Positions 22,701-29,523 of a DNA stretch of 33,731 bases are shown here, piece after piece. How positions within the stretch are numbered: the first letter of the stretch is position 1; every line of letters begins with the position of its first letter. A program made the translations under genes and the position numbers. The notes under the pieces were generated by a model. That model was given only the letters and a program-made list of their open reading frames with translations, ran no database searches and was not told the DNA's origin. This stretch comes from Planctomycetota bacterium (GTDB taxonomy: Bacteria; Planctomycetota; Phycisphaerae; FEN-1346): positions 1 through 33,731 of the forward strand of contig JAPLML010000066.1 of NCBI GenBank assembly GCA_026387055.1. Direction: 5' to 3'.

Positions 22701-24021
22701 GCGGGACCTGCGCCTCGAGCGGCGCATCCGCGCGGGCAAGTGGGACTACACGGCCAAGAACCTCGGCCGCCGGACCATCTACATCCCTTACATGGACGAC
22801 CATGGGTACGCGATGGCCGCGGCCATGCGGGCCAACGGCGTCGATGCCCGCCAGCTTCCCGTGAGCGACGATGACTCCGTGGCCTGGGGCCGCAAGTTCA
22901 CCTCCGGCAAGGAGTGCTACCCCTGCATCATCACCACGGGCGACTTCCTGCGGCAGATCCACTCGCCGGGGTTCGACCCGGACCGCTCGGCCTTCTTCAT
23001 GCCGACCGCGTTCGGCCCGTGCCGGTTCGGCCAGTACAACAAGTTCCAGCGGATGATGCTCGACGACCTCGGCCTGGAGGACGTGCCCCTGGTGCTGCTG
23101 GACCAGGACAAGGACTTCCAGGGCGACGTGAAGAACCTGGGGGCCGACTTCCGCAAGCTGGCCTGGTCGGGCATCGTCTTCGTCGACACGCTCCAGAAGA
23201 TGCTCCGCGAGACGCGGCCGTACGAGGTCAACAAGGGCGAGTGCGACCAGATTTACGAGAAGCACCTGCGGCGGTGCGAAGAGGTGATCGAGTCGCGCGG
23301 CGACCTGCGGGCCCTGGCCCGCGAGGCCCGCCGCGAGCTGGAGGCCGTCAAGACCGACCGCTCGCGGGTGCGGCCCAAGATCGGCATCGTCGGCGAGGTC
23401 TTCGTCCGCTGCAACCCGTTCACCAACCACTTCATCGCCCGCAAGATCGAGGAGATGGGCGGCGAGGCCGTCCTCCCGCCCTTCGAGGAGTGGGTCAACT
23501 ACATCGCCTGGAGCCGCATCACCGACGCCAAGATCGAGCGCAACTGGAAGCGGCTCCTCGTGGAGAAGATCACCGACTTCATCCAGCGTCGCGAGAAGTA
23601 CCGCATCCTGAACGAGTTCCGCGGGGCCGTCCGCCTCTTCTTCGACGAGCAGCCCTCCGACCACGTCATCGCGCTCGGCCAGCGGTACCTCGACCCGGCC
23701 ATCCGCGGCGAGCCGATCCTCTCGATGGGCCGGTGCATGGAGTACGTCGAGGCGGGGTGCGACGGCGTGGTCAACCTCCACCCGTTCAACTGCATGCCGG
23801 GCACCATCGTCAACGCCCTGCTCACGCGGTTCCAGAAGGATTGGGACATGCCAGTCCTGAAGGTGGCCTACGACGGCCTCCAGCAGTCAACCGAGACCGT
23901 CCGCGTCGAGGCGTACATGCACCAGTGCCGCGAGCGCCTCGAAGCGCGCCTGAAGAAGTCCGGCGATGGGGCCTCCCTTGGTGCCGGCGGCCCCTTGGCC
24001 GCAACAAAGTCGGGGCACTGA
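19720..24021 (+). CDS. Large acyl-CoA dehydratase activase-like protein (tandem BadF/HgdC ATPase, DUF2229, HgdB-like)
   Basis: The protein has 1433 residues. Two ASKHA ATPase domains of the BadF/HgdC type are visible. The first is at about 1-265 (GIDIGSVSLN, EIGGEDSKLI, CAAGTGSF near 130). The second is at about 317-590 (GVDVGSISTN, EIGGQDSKYI, CAAGTGSF near 448). A Cys-rich segment (CEDCANRCEI, near 615) leads to a DUF2229 region (from about 681, VGLPQMTNFWELMPLF). The last third resembles the HgdB-type dehydratase component. HgdC-type activases inject electrons into 2-hydroxyacyl-CoA dehydratases or benzoyl-CoA reductases using ATP. The role of this fused form is not established, though it is widespread in anaerobes. 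The start is a GTG at 19720 after AAGGAGG. The last 200 bases overlap the opposite-strand HEAT gene. Confidence 0.88.
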   Translation: MYLGIDIGSVSLNLVLLDESFQVVKERYIRTRGKPLETAFEALEQLFSEVLPTDIEGVALTGAGTGVLADLYGIKPVNEVVAQAKATMTLHPDVRTIIEIGGEDSKLILLEKNPKTGQLRIRDFAMNTLCAAGTGSFLDQQASRLGVSIENEWGEMALRSVHVPRIAGRCSVFAKSDMIHLQQEGTPDYDIVAGLCFAMARNFKAVIGRSKELLPRIAFQGGMAANAGMVRAFTETLELKPGDLLIPKHFASMGAIGAILVAKELGGFGRIDSLQPMREYLDTRRYGGGELHPPLRDDNYPLVIEPDAFPPGTDIVDVFVGVDVGSISTNVVAIDKDGRVLAREYLMTAGRPLAAVTDGLYKVGQALEERGGKGRVRIRGSGTTGSGRYLTGDFIGADVVKNEITAHATGAAFIRSDVDTIFEIGGQDSKYISLENGAVVDFTMNKVCAAGTGSFIEEQSERLGVGLKTGEFNRLALSADEPPAMGERCTVFIETDINRNQQRGVEVDDLCGGLCYSIVQNYLNRVVEDHKVGNVIFFQGGTAYNRGVKMAFEKVTGKPIIVPPHHDVLGAIGMALISRDWYLTHSKGNGEHPPETTCRGFDLRNVAYSFDTFECEDCANRCEIHVVEIKGERTLHYGSRCGKYDEAQRESLGKHLPRLFVERQKLMDAAYARKAEKPNGKRVGLPQMTNFWELMPLFRALFTELGFEVVLSSRTNRNLIAEGIDQTAAEPCFPIKVAHGHVRDLVKKGVDYIFMPAVIDMPRASGDIVNSYVCPYVQALPYMVPAAMDDVDWGKRLIRPVLHFSRGQERVQKDLEKMAAGLGIGRGRARRAIAEAFAAQDRFQQSLKDRGREVLESLGPNDTALVIVSRPYNGCDPGLNMNIPEKLRDLGCLAIPLDMLPLDDEDISADHPHMYWKYGQKILAGARIIARDRRLYPVYITNFGCGPDSFIMKFVARELQGKPCLILEVDEHSADVGAITRCEAFLDSLKAVRQRDLRLERRIRAGKWDYTAKNLGRRTIYIPYMDDHGYAMAAAMRANGVDARQLPVSDDDSVAWGRKFTSGKECYPCIITTGDFLRQIHSPGFDPDRSAFFMPTAFGPCRFGQYNKFQRMMLDDLGLEDVPLVLLDQDKDFQGDVKNLGADFRKLAWSGIVFVDTLQKMLRETRPYEVNKGECDQIYEKHLRRCEEVIESRGDLRALAREARRELEAVKTDRSRVRPKIGIVGEVFVRCNPFTNHFIARKIEEMGGEAVLPPFEEWVNYIAWSRITDAKIERNWKRLLVEKITDFIQRREKYRILNEFRGAVRLFFDEQPSDHVIALGQRYLDPAIRGEPILSMGRCMEYVEAGCDGVVNLHPFNCMPGTIVNALLTRFQKDWDMPVLKVAYDGLQQSTETVRVEAYMHQCRERLEARLKKSGDGASLGAGGPLAATKSGH

Positions 24022-25633
24022 GCGATATCGAAGAGTATTGCGCGGCATCGCTCATCAGTAGAAGAGCCCTGACGGCGTAGTAACGGAAGTCGCGATCCTT
24101 ACCGCGCAGTTCCGCCGCGAGGGCCGCCACGCTGGAAGTCTCGAGCGCCCGGGCGGCGAAGCGCCGGATGCCGGGTTTCCTGCCCTCCTCGGCCGCCCGC
24201 CGCAGAACCTTGGCGGCCTCCGGCGTATTGAGATGGGCGAGGCCCGCAACCGCCGCGAACGCCTCCCAATCGGACTTGCCCCGCAGCCTCTCCGCCAAGA
24301 CCGGCACCGCTTCCGACCTGTTAAGCAAGGCCAGCGCAAAGGCCGCCACGATGCGCACCCCCTCGTCTTTGTCCCCGAGGGCCTTCACCAGCGTGGACAC
24401 GGCCTGCGGGTCGCCGATCGCGCCGAGGGAAAGCACCGCCCAGAAGCGCACGGTATACTCCTTGTCCTTGAGCGCGGCCGTCAGTCCGGCTACCGCCCGC
24501 GGATCACCCAGGTCGCCAAGCGCCTGTGCCGCGCTCGTCCGAACGTCATCCTTGGCGTCTTCGAGGGCCACCAGCAAGCCTGGGAGAGCCCGTAGGTCGC
24601 CGATCTCGCCGAGGGCCTGCGCAGCCGCGCCGCGCACCCCTTCATCTGCGTCAGCCAGCGCGGCCAAGAGCAGGGGCACCGCCTCGGAGGCGCCGATGTC
24701 TCCTGACGCCCTTGCCGCGGCGGAGCGCACATGGCTTTCCTCGTCCTTGAGCGCCGCCACAATCGCAGTTGCCGCCCGCGGATCGCCGATGTTGCCGAGG
24801 GCCTGTGCGGCCGAGGAGCGAAGCATGGGGTCCGCGTCGGCAAGGCCTGTCAGGAGGGCAGGCACTGCCGCCGGGTCGCCGATATTGCCGAGGGCCTGGG
24901 CCGCCGAGGAGCGAAGCTTGGGGTCCGCGTCGGCAAGGGCTGTCATGAGGGCGGGCACTGCCGCCGGGTCGCCGATATGGCCGAGGGCCCGGGCGGCTTC
25001 GACGCGAGGACCCTTGGTGGCGTCGGCAAGCGCCGCCAAGAGGGCTGGCACGGCCGCAGGGTCGCCGATCGAACCCAGCGCCTCCGCCGCCGCCTCGCGC
25101 ACCATCTTGTCCAGATCGCCGACCAGAGGCAGGAGCTCGGGCACCGCTGTCGGATCACCTATCTTACCAAGCGCCTTGGCGGCGGCGACGCGAGGACTCT
25201 GCTTTTCATCCTCAAGTAAACTCATGAGAGGTGCAATCGCCGCCGGGTCGCCGATCTGGCCCAGGGCCTCCGCCGCCGTCTCGCGGACAACCTCCGCCCT
25301 GTCCTTGAGCGCCGCGATCAGCGGCGGGACCGCCTCGGGACCTATCGCCGCCAGATCCTGGACGATCTGCCATTGCCGTGGCCCCTCCTCACGAGGCCCC
25401 AGGCCGAGCAGGCGCCGCACCCAATCGCTGAACCCGTTCCGCTGCTCGCCGGCCCGAAGTTGGCGGAGAAGCACTGCCACCTGGTCTTCCGGCGGGGCAT
25501 AGACCACGGATCTCAGGAGGACCAAGCCGCCCACCACCAGGAGGAGCGCCGCCGCACCCACCAGGAGCCACAGGTGCCAGCGGCGCGCCGGGGTCAGGGA
25601 GGCCGTCTCGGCTGGAAGGTCGGGCTGTGACAT
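23822..25633 (-). CDS. Membrane-anchored HEAT-repeat protein
   Basis: The protein has about 603 residues. After a short cytoplasmic start (MSQPDLPAETAS) there is one transmembrane helix (about 17-42), then a long row of HEAT/PBS-lyase-type repeats of 31 residues, each of the form VPALLAALADA...R..AA.ALG.IGDPAA. Such arrays are scaffolds for protein binding. Three successive 93-base units beginning near 24788, 24881 and 24974 are very similar in DNA, which indicates recent unit duplication. The last 80 or so residues, after LLLMSDAAQYSSI, are Arg/Gly/Pro-rich. They read the antisense of the activase gene over 200 bases, so the original stop has probably been lost or shifted; another frame stops at 24055. 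I prefer the ATG at 25633 over a TTG at 25663. Confidence 0.8.
   Translation of the reverse strand: MSQPDLPAETASLTPARRWHLWLLVGAAALLLVVGGLVLLRSVVYAPPEDQVAVLLRQLRAGEQRNGFSDWVRRLLGLGPREEGPRQWQIVQDLAAIGPEAVPPLIAALKDRAEVVRETAAEALGQIGDPAAIAPLMSLLEDEKQSPRVAAAKALGKIGDPTAVPELLPLVGDLDKMVREAAAEALGSIGDPAAVPALLAALADATKGPRVEAARALGHIGDPAAVPALMTALADADPKLRSSAAQALGNIGDPAAVPALLTGLADADPMLRSSAAQALGNIGDPRAATAIVAALKDEESHVRSAAARASGDIGASEAVPLLLAALADADEGVRGAAAQALGEIGDLRALPGLLVALEDAKDDVRTSAAQALGDLGDPRAVAGLTAALKDKEYTVRFWAVLSLGAIGDPQAVSTLVKALGDKDEGVRIVAAFALALLNRSEAVPVLAERLRGKSDWEAFAAVAGLAHLNTPEAAKVLRRAAEEGRKPGIRRFAARALETSSVAALAAELRGKDRDFRYYAVRALLLMSDAAQYSSISLSAPTLLRPRGRRHQGRPHRRTSSGALRGARGTGACTPRRGRSRLTAGGRRRPPSGLACPNPSGTA
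24788..25066. repeat. Tandem 93-bp HEAT units with high DNA similarity
   Basis: Units starting at 24788, 24881 and 24974 share GATNTTGCCGAGGGCC-type starts and GGGTCCGCGTCGGCAAGG-type interiors at exact 93-base spacing (31 codons). The first two are nearly identical and the third has diverged in its second half. Confidence 0.75.
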
Positions 25634-25779
25634 GCCGGCATTGTACTGGCTCCGATCCGGCAATGCAAAGTACTACAACGCCGCTTCTCGCGCCAACATT
25701 TCGCCGGACAAGCCCTGCCGAGCGGATATACTGGGGCTTGCTCGATTGCCGGGCGCCGAACCCATTGGAGCCATCCACC

Positions 25780-26241
25780 GTGACGCCGATCCTCGTGTTG
25801 GGCATCGGGAACATCCTCCTGAAGGACGAAGGCGTGGGCGTGCATGTCGTCAAGGCGATGGCGGAGCTGGCAGAGTCGCCCACGCAGGACGTCGAGTTCG
25901 TGGACGGCGGGACGTTCGGCCCGGACCTCATCGACATCATCGCCAACCGACGCAAGGTAATCGTGGTGGATGCCGTGCAGGCCGAGGGCAAGCCCGGCAC
26001 GGTCCTGCGGTTCGGCGACAAGGACCTGGCCTCAAAGACCGACGTCAGCGTGTCGCTCCACGAGGTGGGCCTCCTGGAGACGCTCCTGATGGCGAAGCAC
26101 CTCGGCTGCGCCCCGCAAGAGGTCGTGATCCTCGGCGTCATTCCCCAAGACATCAGCCCCGGCCTGGAGATGACCGAGGAAGTGGCCGCCGTGGTGCCGA
26201 AGGTCATCGCACTGGTGAGGGAGGAACTGCGGCAATCGTAG
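25780..26241 (+). CDS. NiFe hydrogenase maturation protease (HycI/HybD family)
   Basis: Endopeptidase that clips the C-terminus of the hydrogenase large subunit after nickel insertion. The protein has 153 residues. The GIGNILLKDEGVGVHV start, E17, D64 (IVVDAV) and H94 (LHEVG) match the nickel-sensing Glu/Asp/His triad of HybD (E16, D62, H93). The start is a GTG at 25780 with GGAG about ten bases upstream. It is the only maturation protease seen and lies 20 kb from hydA, whose C-terminus is outside the window. It diverges from the HEAT gene and is followed by an SDR gene 105 bases downstream. That it serves this hydrogenase is inference. Confidence 0.9.
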   Translation: MTPILVLGIGNILLKDEGVGVHVVKAMAELAESPTQDVEFVDGGTFGPDLIDIIANRRKVIVVDAVQAEGKPGTVLRFGDKDLASKTDVSVSLHEVGLLETLLMAKHLGCAPQEVVILGVIPQDISPGLEMTEEVAAVVPKVIALVREELRQS

Positions 26242-26345
26242 GGCACGTGCCAAGTCCCCGTCCCGCCGTTATCCGTTCTTGCGTTTCCGGCCCCGGCGCG
26301 ATACGGTGTACCCAGGCATTTCCTGGGGCCAACCGGAGACCTGCC

Positions 26346-27098
26346 ATGTCGGATCTGATCGGCCAGACGGCGCTCATCACAGGGGCTTCCACGGGAATCG
26401 GGGCCGCCAGCGCGCTCGCGCTGGCCCGGGCGGGGGCGGACGTCGGCATCAACTACTGCCGATCCCGGAAGGCCGCCGAGGAGGTGCTGAAAAGCGTCGA
26501 AGCCCTCGGCCGCCGGGCCGCCCTCTTTGAATGCGACGTGTGCGACCCTGACCAGGTGAGCGCCATGGTGGCGGCGTTCGTGAAACAGTTCCGCCAGATC
26601 GACATCCTTTTCGCCAACGCCGGCGGCCTCATCAAGCGATGCCCCATCACCCGGATGCCCGACGCCCTCTGGCACCGGGTCATCGCCCTCAACTTCGACA
26701 GCGTCTTCTACACGGTTCGGGCGGCCCTGCGGCCGATGCTGAAGGCCAAGCGCGGCAACATCATTGTCAACGCCAGCGTGGCGGCCCGATCGGGCGGCGG
26801 AGGCGGGGCCGTCCATTACGCCGCCGCCAAGGGCGCCCTCGTGACGTTCGTCAAGGGCCTCTCGAAGGAGGTGGCGGCCAACGGCATCCGCGTCAACGCC
26901 GTCGCCCCCGGCGTTACGCTCACGCCGTTCCACGACAAGGCCACCGAGCCGGAGCGGATGGCCAAGTTCCGCGACTCCAGCCCCATCGGCAAGCTGGGCG
27001 CCCCTGACGACATCGCCCGTGCGGTCGTCTGGCTGGCCGGGGAGACCGAGGGCTTCATCACCGGGGAAACCCTCTACATCGCCGGCGGCGGAATGTGA
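26346..27098 (+). CDS. Short-chain dehydrogenase/reductase (FabG-like)
   Basis: Classical SDR of 250 residues. The nucleotide-binding motif is TGASTGIG (about 14-21), NAGG is at about 89-92, the catalytic Ser is in NASVAARSG, and the YxxxK is HYAAAKG (about Y158, K162). The C-terminal LAGETEGFITGETLYIAGGGM is typical of FabG-type enzymes. It reduces or oxidises a hydroxyl or keto group with NAD(P)H; the substrate is not readable, and many paralogues share this pattern. The ATG at 26346 was chosen at the start of conserved sequence. It is followed after about 100 bases by bioF in the same direction. Confidence 0.9.
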   Translation: MSDLIGQTALITGASTGIGAASALALARAGADVGINYCRSRKAAEEVLKSVEALGRRAALFECDVCDPDQVSAMVAAFVKQFRQIDILFANAGGLIKRCPITRMPDALWHRVIALNFDSVFYTVRAALRPMLKAKRGNIIVNASVAARSGGGGGAVHYAAAKGALVTFVKGLSKEVAANGIRVNAVAPGVTLTPFHDKATEPERMAKFRDSSPIGKLGAPDDIARAVVWLAGETEGFITGETLYIAGGGM

Positions 27099-27103
27099 AC
27101 GGC

Positions 27104-27135
27104 AGTGCGGAACCCGGAATGCGGAGTGCGGAGTG
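27104..27135. repeat. GTGCGG-type palindromic element, left arm only
   Basis: AGTGCGGAACCCGGAATGCG continues into GAGTGCGGAGTG, followed by GAACAGCGAAGG, similar to the left half of copy 3 (13076-13110). No complementary right arm follows, so this is a truncated copy. It lies in the gap between the SDR gene and bioF. Confidence 0.75.
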
Positions 27136-27200
27136 AACAGCGAAGGCAACGACATACTGTTTAGCGGGCAGCCGAAGGCGACCGCGTTTTCCCGATCTTC

Positions 27201-28397
27201 ATGACCGATCCCGACTTCATCCGCCAAACCCTCAAGGACCTGCAAGCGCAAGGTCTTCGCCGCCGACTTCTCGAAGTCGGCTCGGCGGCCGGGCCGCGCG
27301 TCCGGATTGGGCGACGGACGGTCCTCGCTTTCGCATCGAACAACTACCTCGGCTTGGCCAACGATCCCCGGGTGCGCGAGGCCGCGCGACACGGGATCGC
27401 CCGCTGGGGATGGGGCGCCGGGGCCAGCCGGCTCCTCGCCGGGCACACCGAGGCCCACGCCGCCCTTGAGGCCGCCCTGGCGGACTTCAAACACGCCGCG
27501 GCCGCGATCGTCTTCCCGACCGGCTACATGACCAACCTCGGCCTCGTCTCGGCGCTGGTGGGCCGGGGCGACCTGGTGCTCTCGGACCGCGAGAACCACG
27601 CCAGCCTCTACGACGCCATCCGCCTCTCGGGCGCGGGGCTCGTGCGATACCCTCACGGCAGCGCCGCTACGGCGCGGGACCTGCTCGCGAAACATCGCGA
27701 CGCGCCCGGCCGAAGACTCCTGGTGACCGACACGGTCTTCTCGATGACCGGCGACCTCGCGCCGCTGGCAGCGTTGGCCGAGACGTGTCGCGACTTCGGT
27801 TGCATGCTTGTCCTCGACGAGGCCCACGCCACGGGCGTCCTCGGTCCGACAGGGGCGGGGCTGGCCGAGGCGCTGGGCATCCGCGAGGGCATCACCGCCG
27901 GCATGGGCACTCTCTCGAAGGCGCTCGGCGGCATCGGCGGGTTCGCGGCGGCGTCGCGCGACGTGTGCGACCTCCTGGTGAACCGTGCCCGGTCGTTCAT
28001 CTACACGACCGCCCTGCCCGCCGCCGCGTGCGAGGCCGCGCGCGAGGCCCTGCGGATCGCCCGGGCCGAGCCCGATCGCCGCGAGCGGCTCCTCGCCATG
28101 GCGAAGAGTGCCCGCGAGGCGCTGCAAGCGAAGGGGTTCGACATGGGCGGGAGCGCCTCGCAGATCATCCCGATCATCGTGGGCACGCCCGAGCGCGCGC
28201 TGGCAATGGCGGCCGCGCTCATGGACAAGGGGATCTTCTGCCCGGCGATCCGCCCGCCGACCGTGCCACCCCGCACGAGCCGCCTGCGAATCAGCCTGAC
28301 CTGCGAGCACACCGAGGATGATATCGCGCGGCTCGTTGAGGCCCTTATCGAAGCGCGAGACCAAGCGAAACACGCGCCCAGCAAGCTGGGCGGCTAA
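27201..28397 (+). CDS. bioF: 8-amino-7-oxononanoate synthase or closely related AONS-family enzyme
   Basis: PLP-dependent alpha-oxoamine synthase of 398 residues. In BioF this condenses pimeloyl-ACP/CoA with alanine in biotin synthesis. Visible motifs are SNNYLGLANDP, WGAGASRLLAGH, FPTGYMTN, DRENHASLYD, DEAHATGVLG and the PLP lysine in GTLSKALGG (near residue 240). The C-terminal residues SKLGG and the TAA stop come from a palindromic repeat that begins at 28369. The start ATG at 27201 has no strong ribosome binding site but fits the family N-terminus. No other biotin gene is in the window, so a related function (2-amino-3-ketobutyrate CoA ligase or sphingolipid-type synthase) cannot be fully excluded. 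Confidence 0.82.
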   Translation: MTDPDFIRQTLKDLQAQGLRRRLLEVGSAAGPRVRIGRRTVLAFASNNYLGLANDPRVREAARHGIARWGWGAGASRLLAGHTEAHAALEAALADFKHAAAAIVFPTGYMTNLGLVSALVGRGDLVLSDRENHASLYDAIRLSGAGLVRYPHGSAATARDLLAKHRDAPGRRLLVTDTVFSMTGDLAPLAALAETCRDFGCMLVLDEAHATGVLGPTGAGLAEALGIREGITAGMGTLSKALGGIGGFAAASRDVCDLLVNRARSFIYTTALPAAACEAAREALRIARAEPDRRERLLAMAKSAREALQAKGFDMGGSASQIIPIIVGTPERALAMAAALMDKGIFCPAIRPPTVPPRTSRLRISLTCEHTEDDIARLVEALIEARDQAKHAPSKLGG

Positions 28398-28475
28398 ATG
28401 GCGGCCTCGCACGCCCTCGCGCCATTCAGCCGCCCAGCTTGTCGAAGACTCGCCGTGGCGACCTGGGCGCGTGTT
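28369..28475. repeat. Palindromic element, GGCTAA family, full-length copy
   Basis: A 107-bp element with terminal inverted repeats AACACGCGCCCAG (28369-28381) and CTGGGCGCGTGTT (28463-28475). Inside, GCAAGCTGGGCGGCTAAATG is mirrored by CATTCAGCCGCCCAGCTTG, followed by a 21-base interruption. Its left 29 bases are inside bioF and supply the stop codon. Copies of the left part lie at 1174-1206, 2966-2989 and (diverged) 29500-29523. Confidence 0.85.
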
Positions 28476-28492
28476 ATTGGATTTTGCGGCGC

Positions 28493-29467
28493 CTACCTGC
28501 CCGCCTTCACGTCCTCGGCCGTGATGAGCTGCGTGGGCACGGGCGTAACCTCGGGCAGCGCCTCGCCCTTGAGGGCCTTCAGGGCGCACTCGACGCCCAG
28601 CGACCCCATCATGGCGGGATTCTGCTCGACGGTCGCCTGCATCTCGCCGCGCTTCATCGCGTCGCGCGCCAGGTCGATGTTGTCGTAGCCGACGACGATG
28701 ACCTTGCCGATGTCCCCGCGTGCCCGCACGGCCGCGATGGCGCCGAGCGCCATCTTGTCGTTGGCGCACAGGATGCCGGCGGTGTCGGGGTTGGCCGAGA
28801 GCATAGCACTGGCAGCCGTCTGGGCCTTGGCGGTGTCCCACTCGGCGGACTGGCTGGCGGCGATCTCGAGGCCCGCCTCCTGGACGGCCGCCTCGAACCC
28901 GCGCCGCCGCGCCTCGGCGTTCTCGACGCCGTCGATGCCGCGCAGGACGATCACCTTCCCCTTCTTCCCCTCGCCCAGCTTCTTCTTGATGAGGTCGCAG
29001 CCATAGGCGCCCACCTTCCTGGCGCCCTCGAAATTGTCCGGACCGATGAAGGTGGCGACCTTCAGGCCCTGCTTCGCGGCCTCCTCCTTGTTGATACGGT
29101 TATCGATATTAATGATCGGCACCTTCGCCTCCTGGGCCCTCGCGAGCGGCGTCACGATGCCAACACTCGAGGCCGGGGCGATGATGATGGCCTGGACCTG
29201 GCGGTTCAACATGATCCGCACGAGGTCGGCCTGCTTGTCGGCGTCGCTCTCGGACTCGATGCCCGAGACCTCGATGCCGGCGCCCAGCTCCTTGGCCTTC
29301 TCGCGGGCGCCCTTCTCCATGGCCTGGAAGAAGGGGTTGGTCGTCGCCTTGTAGATGAGGCCGACGCGGACCTTCTGCTTGCCGCCTGGCTGAGGTTCGC
29401 TCTTGCAGCCGGCCGCGAGGGCCGTGCCGATCATCGCCGCCAAGACGATCCATGCCGTACGTTTCAT
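28493..29467 (-). CDS. Sugar ABC transporter substrate-binding lipoprotein (ribose/RbsB type)
   Basis: The 324-residue protein starts with a lipoprotein signal ending in the lipobox LAAGC (MKRTAWIVLAAMIGTALAAGC). It continues as a type 1 periplasmic binding protein: VGLIYKATTNPFFQAMEKGAREKA-type start, AIIIAPASSVGIVTPLARA, GILCANDKMALGAIAAVRA and VVGYDNIDLARDAM. These are typical of RbsB/XylF-type sugar receptors; the exact sugar is unknown. A strong AAGGAG precedes the ATG at 29467. It lies 52 bases downstream of the permease gene and is probably cotranscribed with it. Confidence 0.9.
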   Translation of the reverse strand: MKRTAWIVLAAMIGTALAAGCKSEPQPGGKQKVRVGLIYKATTNPFFQAMEKGAREKAKELGAGIEVSGIESESDADKQADLVRIMLNRQVQAIIIAPASSVGIVTPLARAQEAKVPIINIDNRINKEEAAKQGLKVATFIGPDNFEGARKVGAYGCDLIKKKLGEGKKGKVIVLRGIDGVENAEARRRGFEAAVQEAGLEIAASQSAEWDTAKAQTAASAMLSANPDTAGILCANDKMALGAIAAVRARGDIGKVIVVGYDNIDLARDAMKRGEMQATVEQNPAMMGSLGVECALKALKGEALPEVTPVPTQLITAEDVKAGR

Positions 29468-29499
29468 GGCTGACTCCTTACGTGTCGTTCGGTTCGCGC

Positions 29500-29523
29500 G
29501 CGCCGCGCCGGCGCGGCGGCTAA
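29500..29523. repeat. Palindromic repeat, GGCTAA family, diverged copy 4
   Basis: GCCGCGCC-GGCGCGGC (29502-29517) is a perfect 16-base palindrome followed by GGCTAA, the same tail as copies 1 to 3. It lies between the permease and binding-protein genes and reaches the permease stop codon. Confidence 0.6.

Noticed and set aside
19645..23781. A very long minus-strand open frame antisense to the activase gene.
   Set aside because: It is made of repetitive hydrophobic/acidic sequence typical of the antisense of GC-rich codons, whereas the plus strand has a strong promoter, ribosome binding site and clear ATPase motifs.
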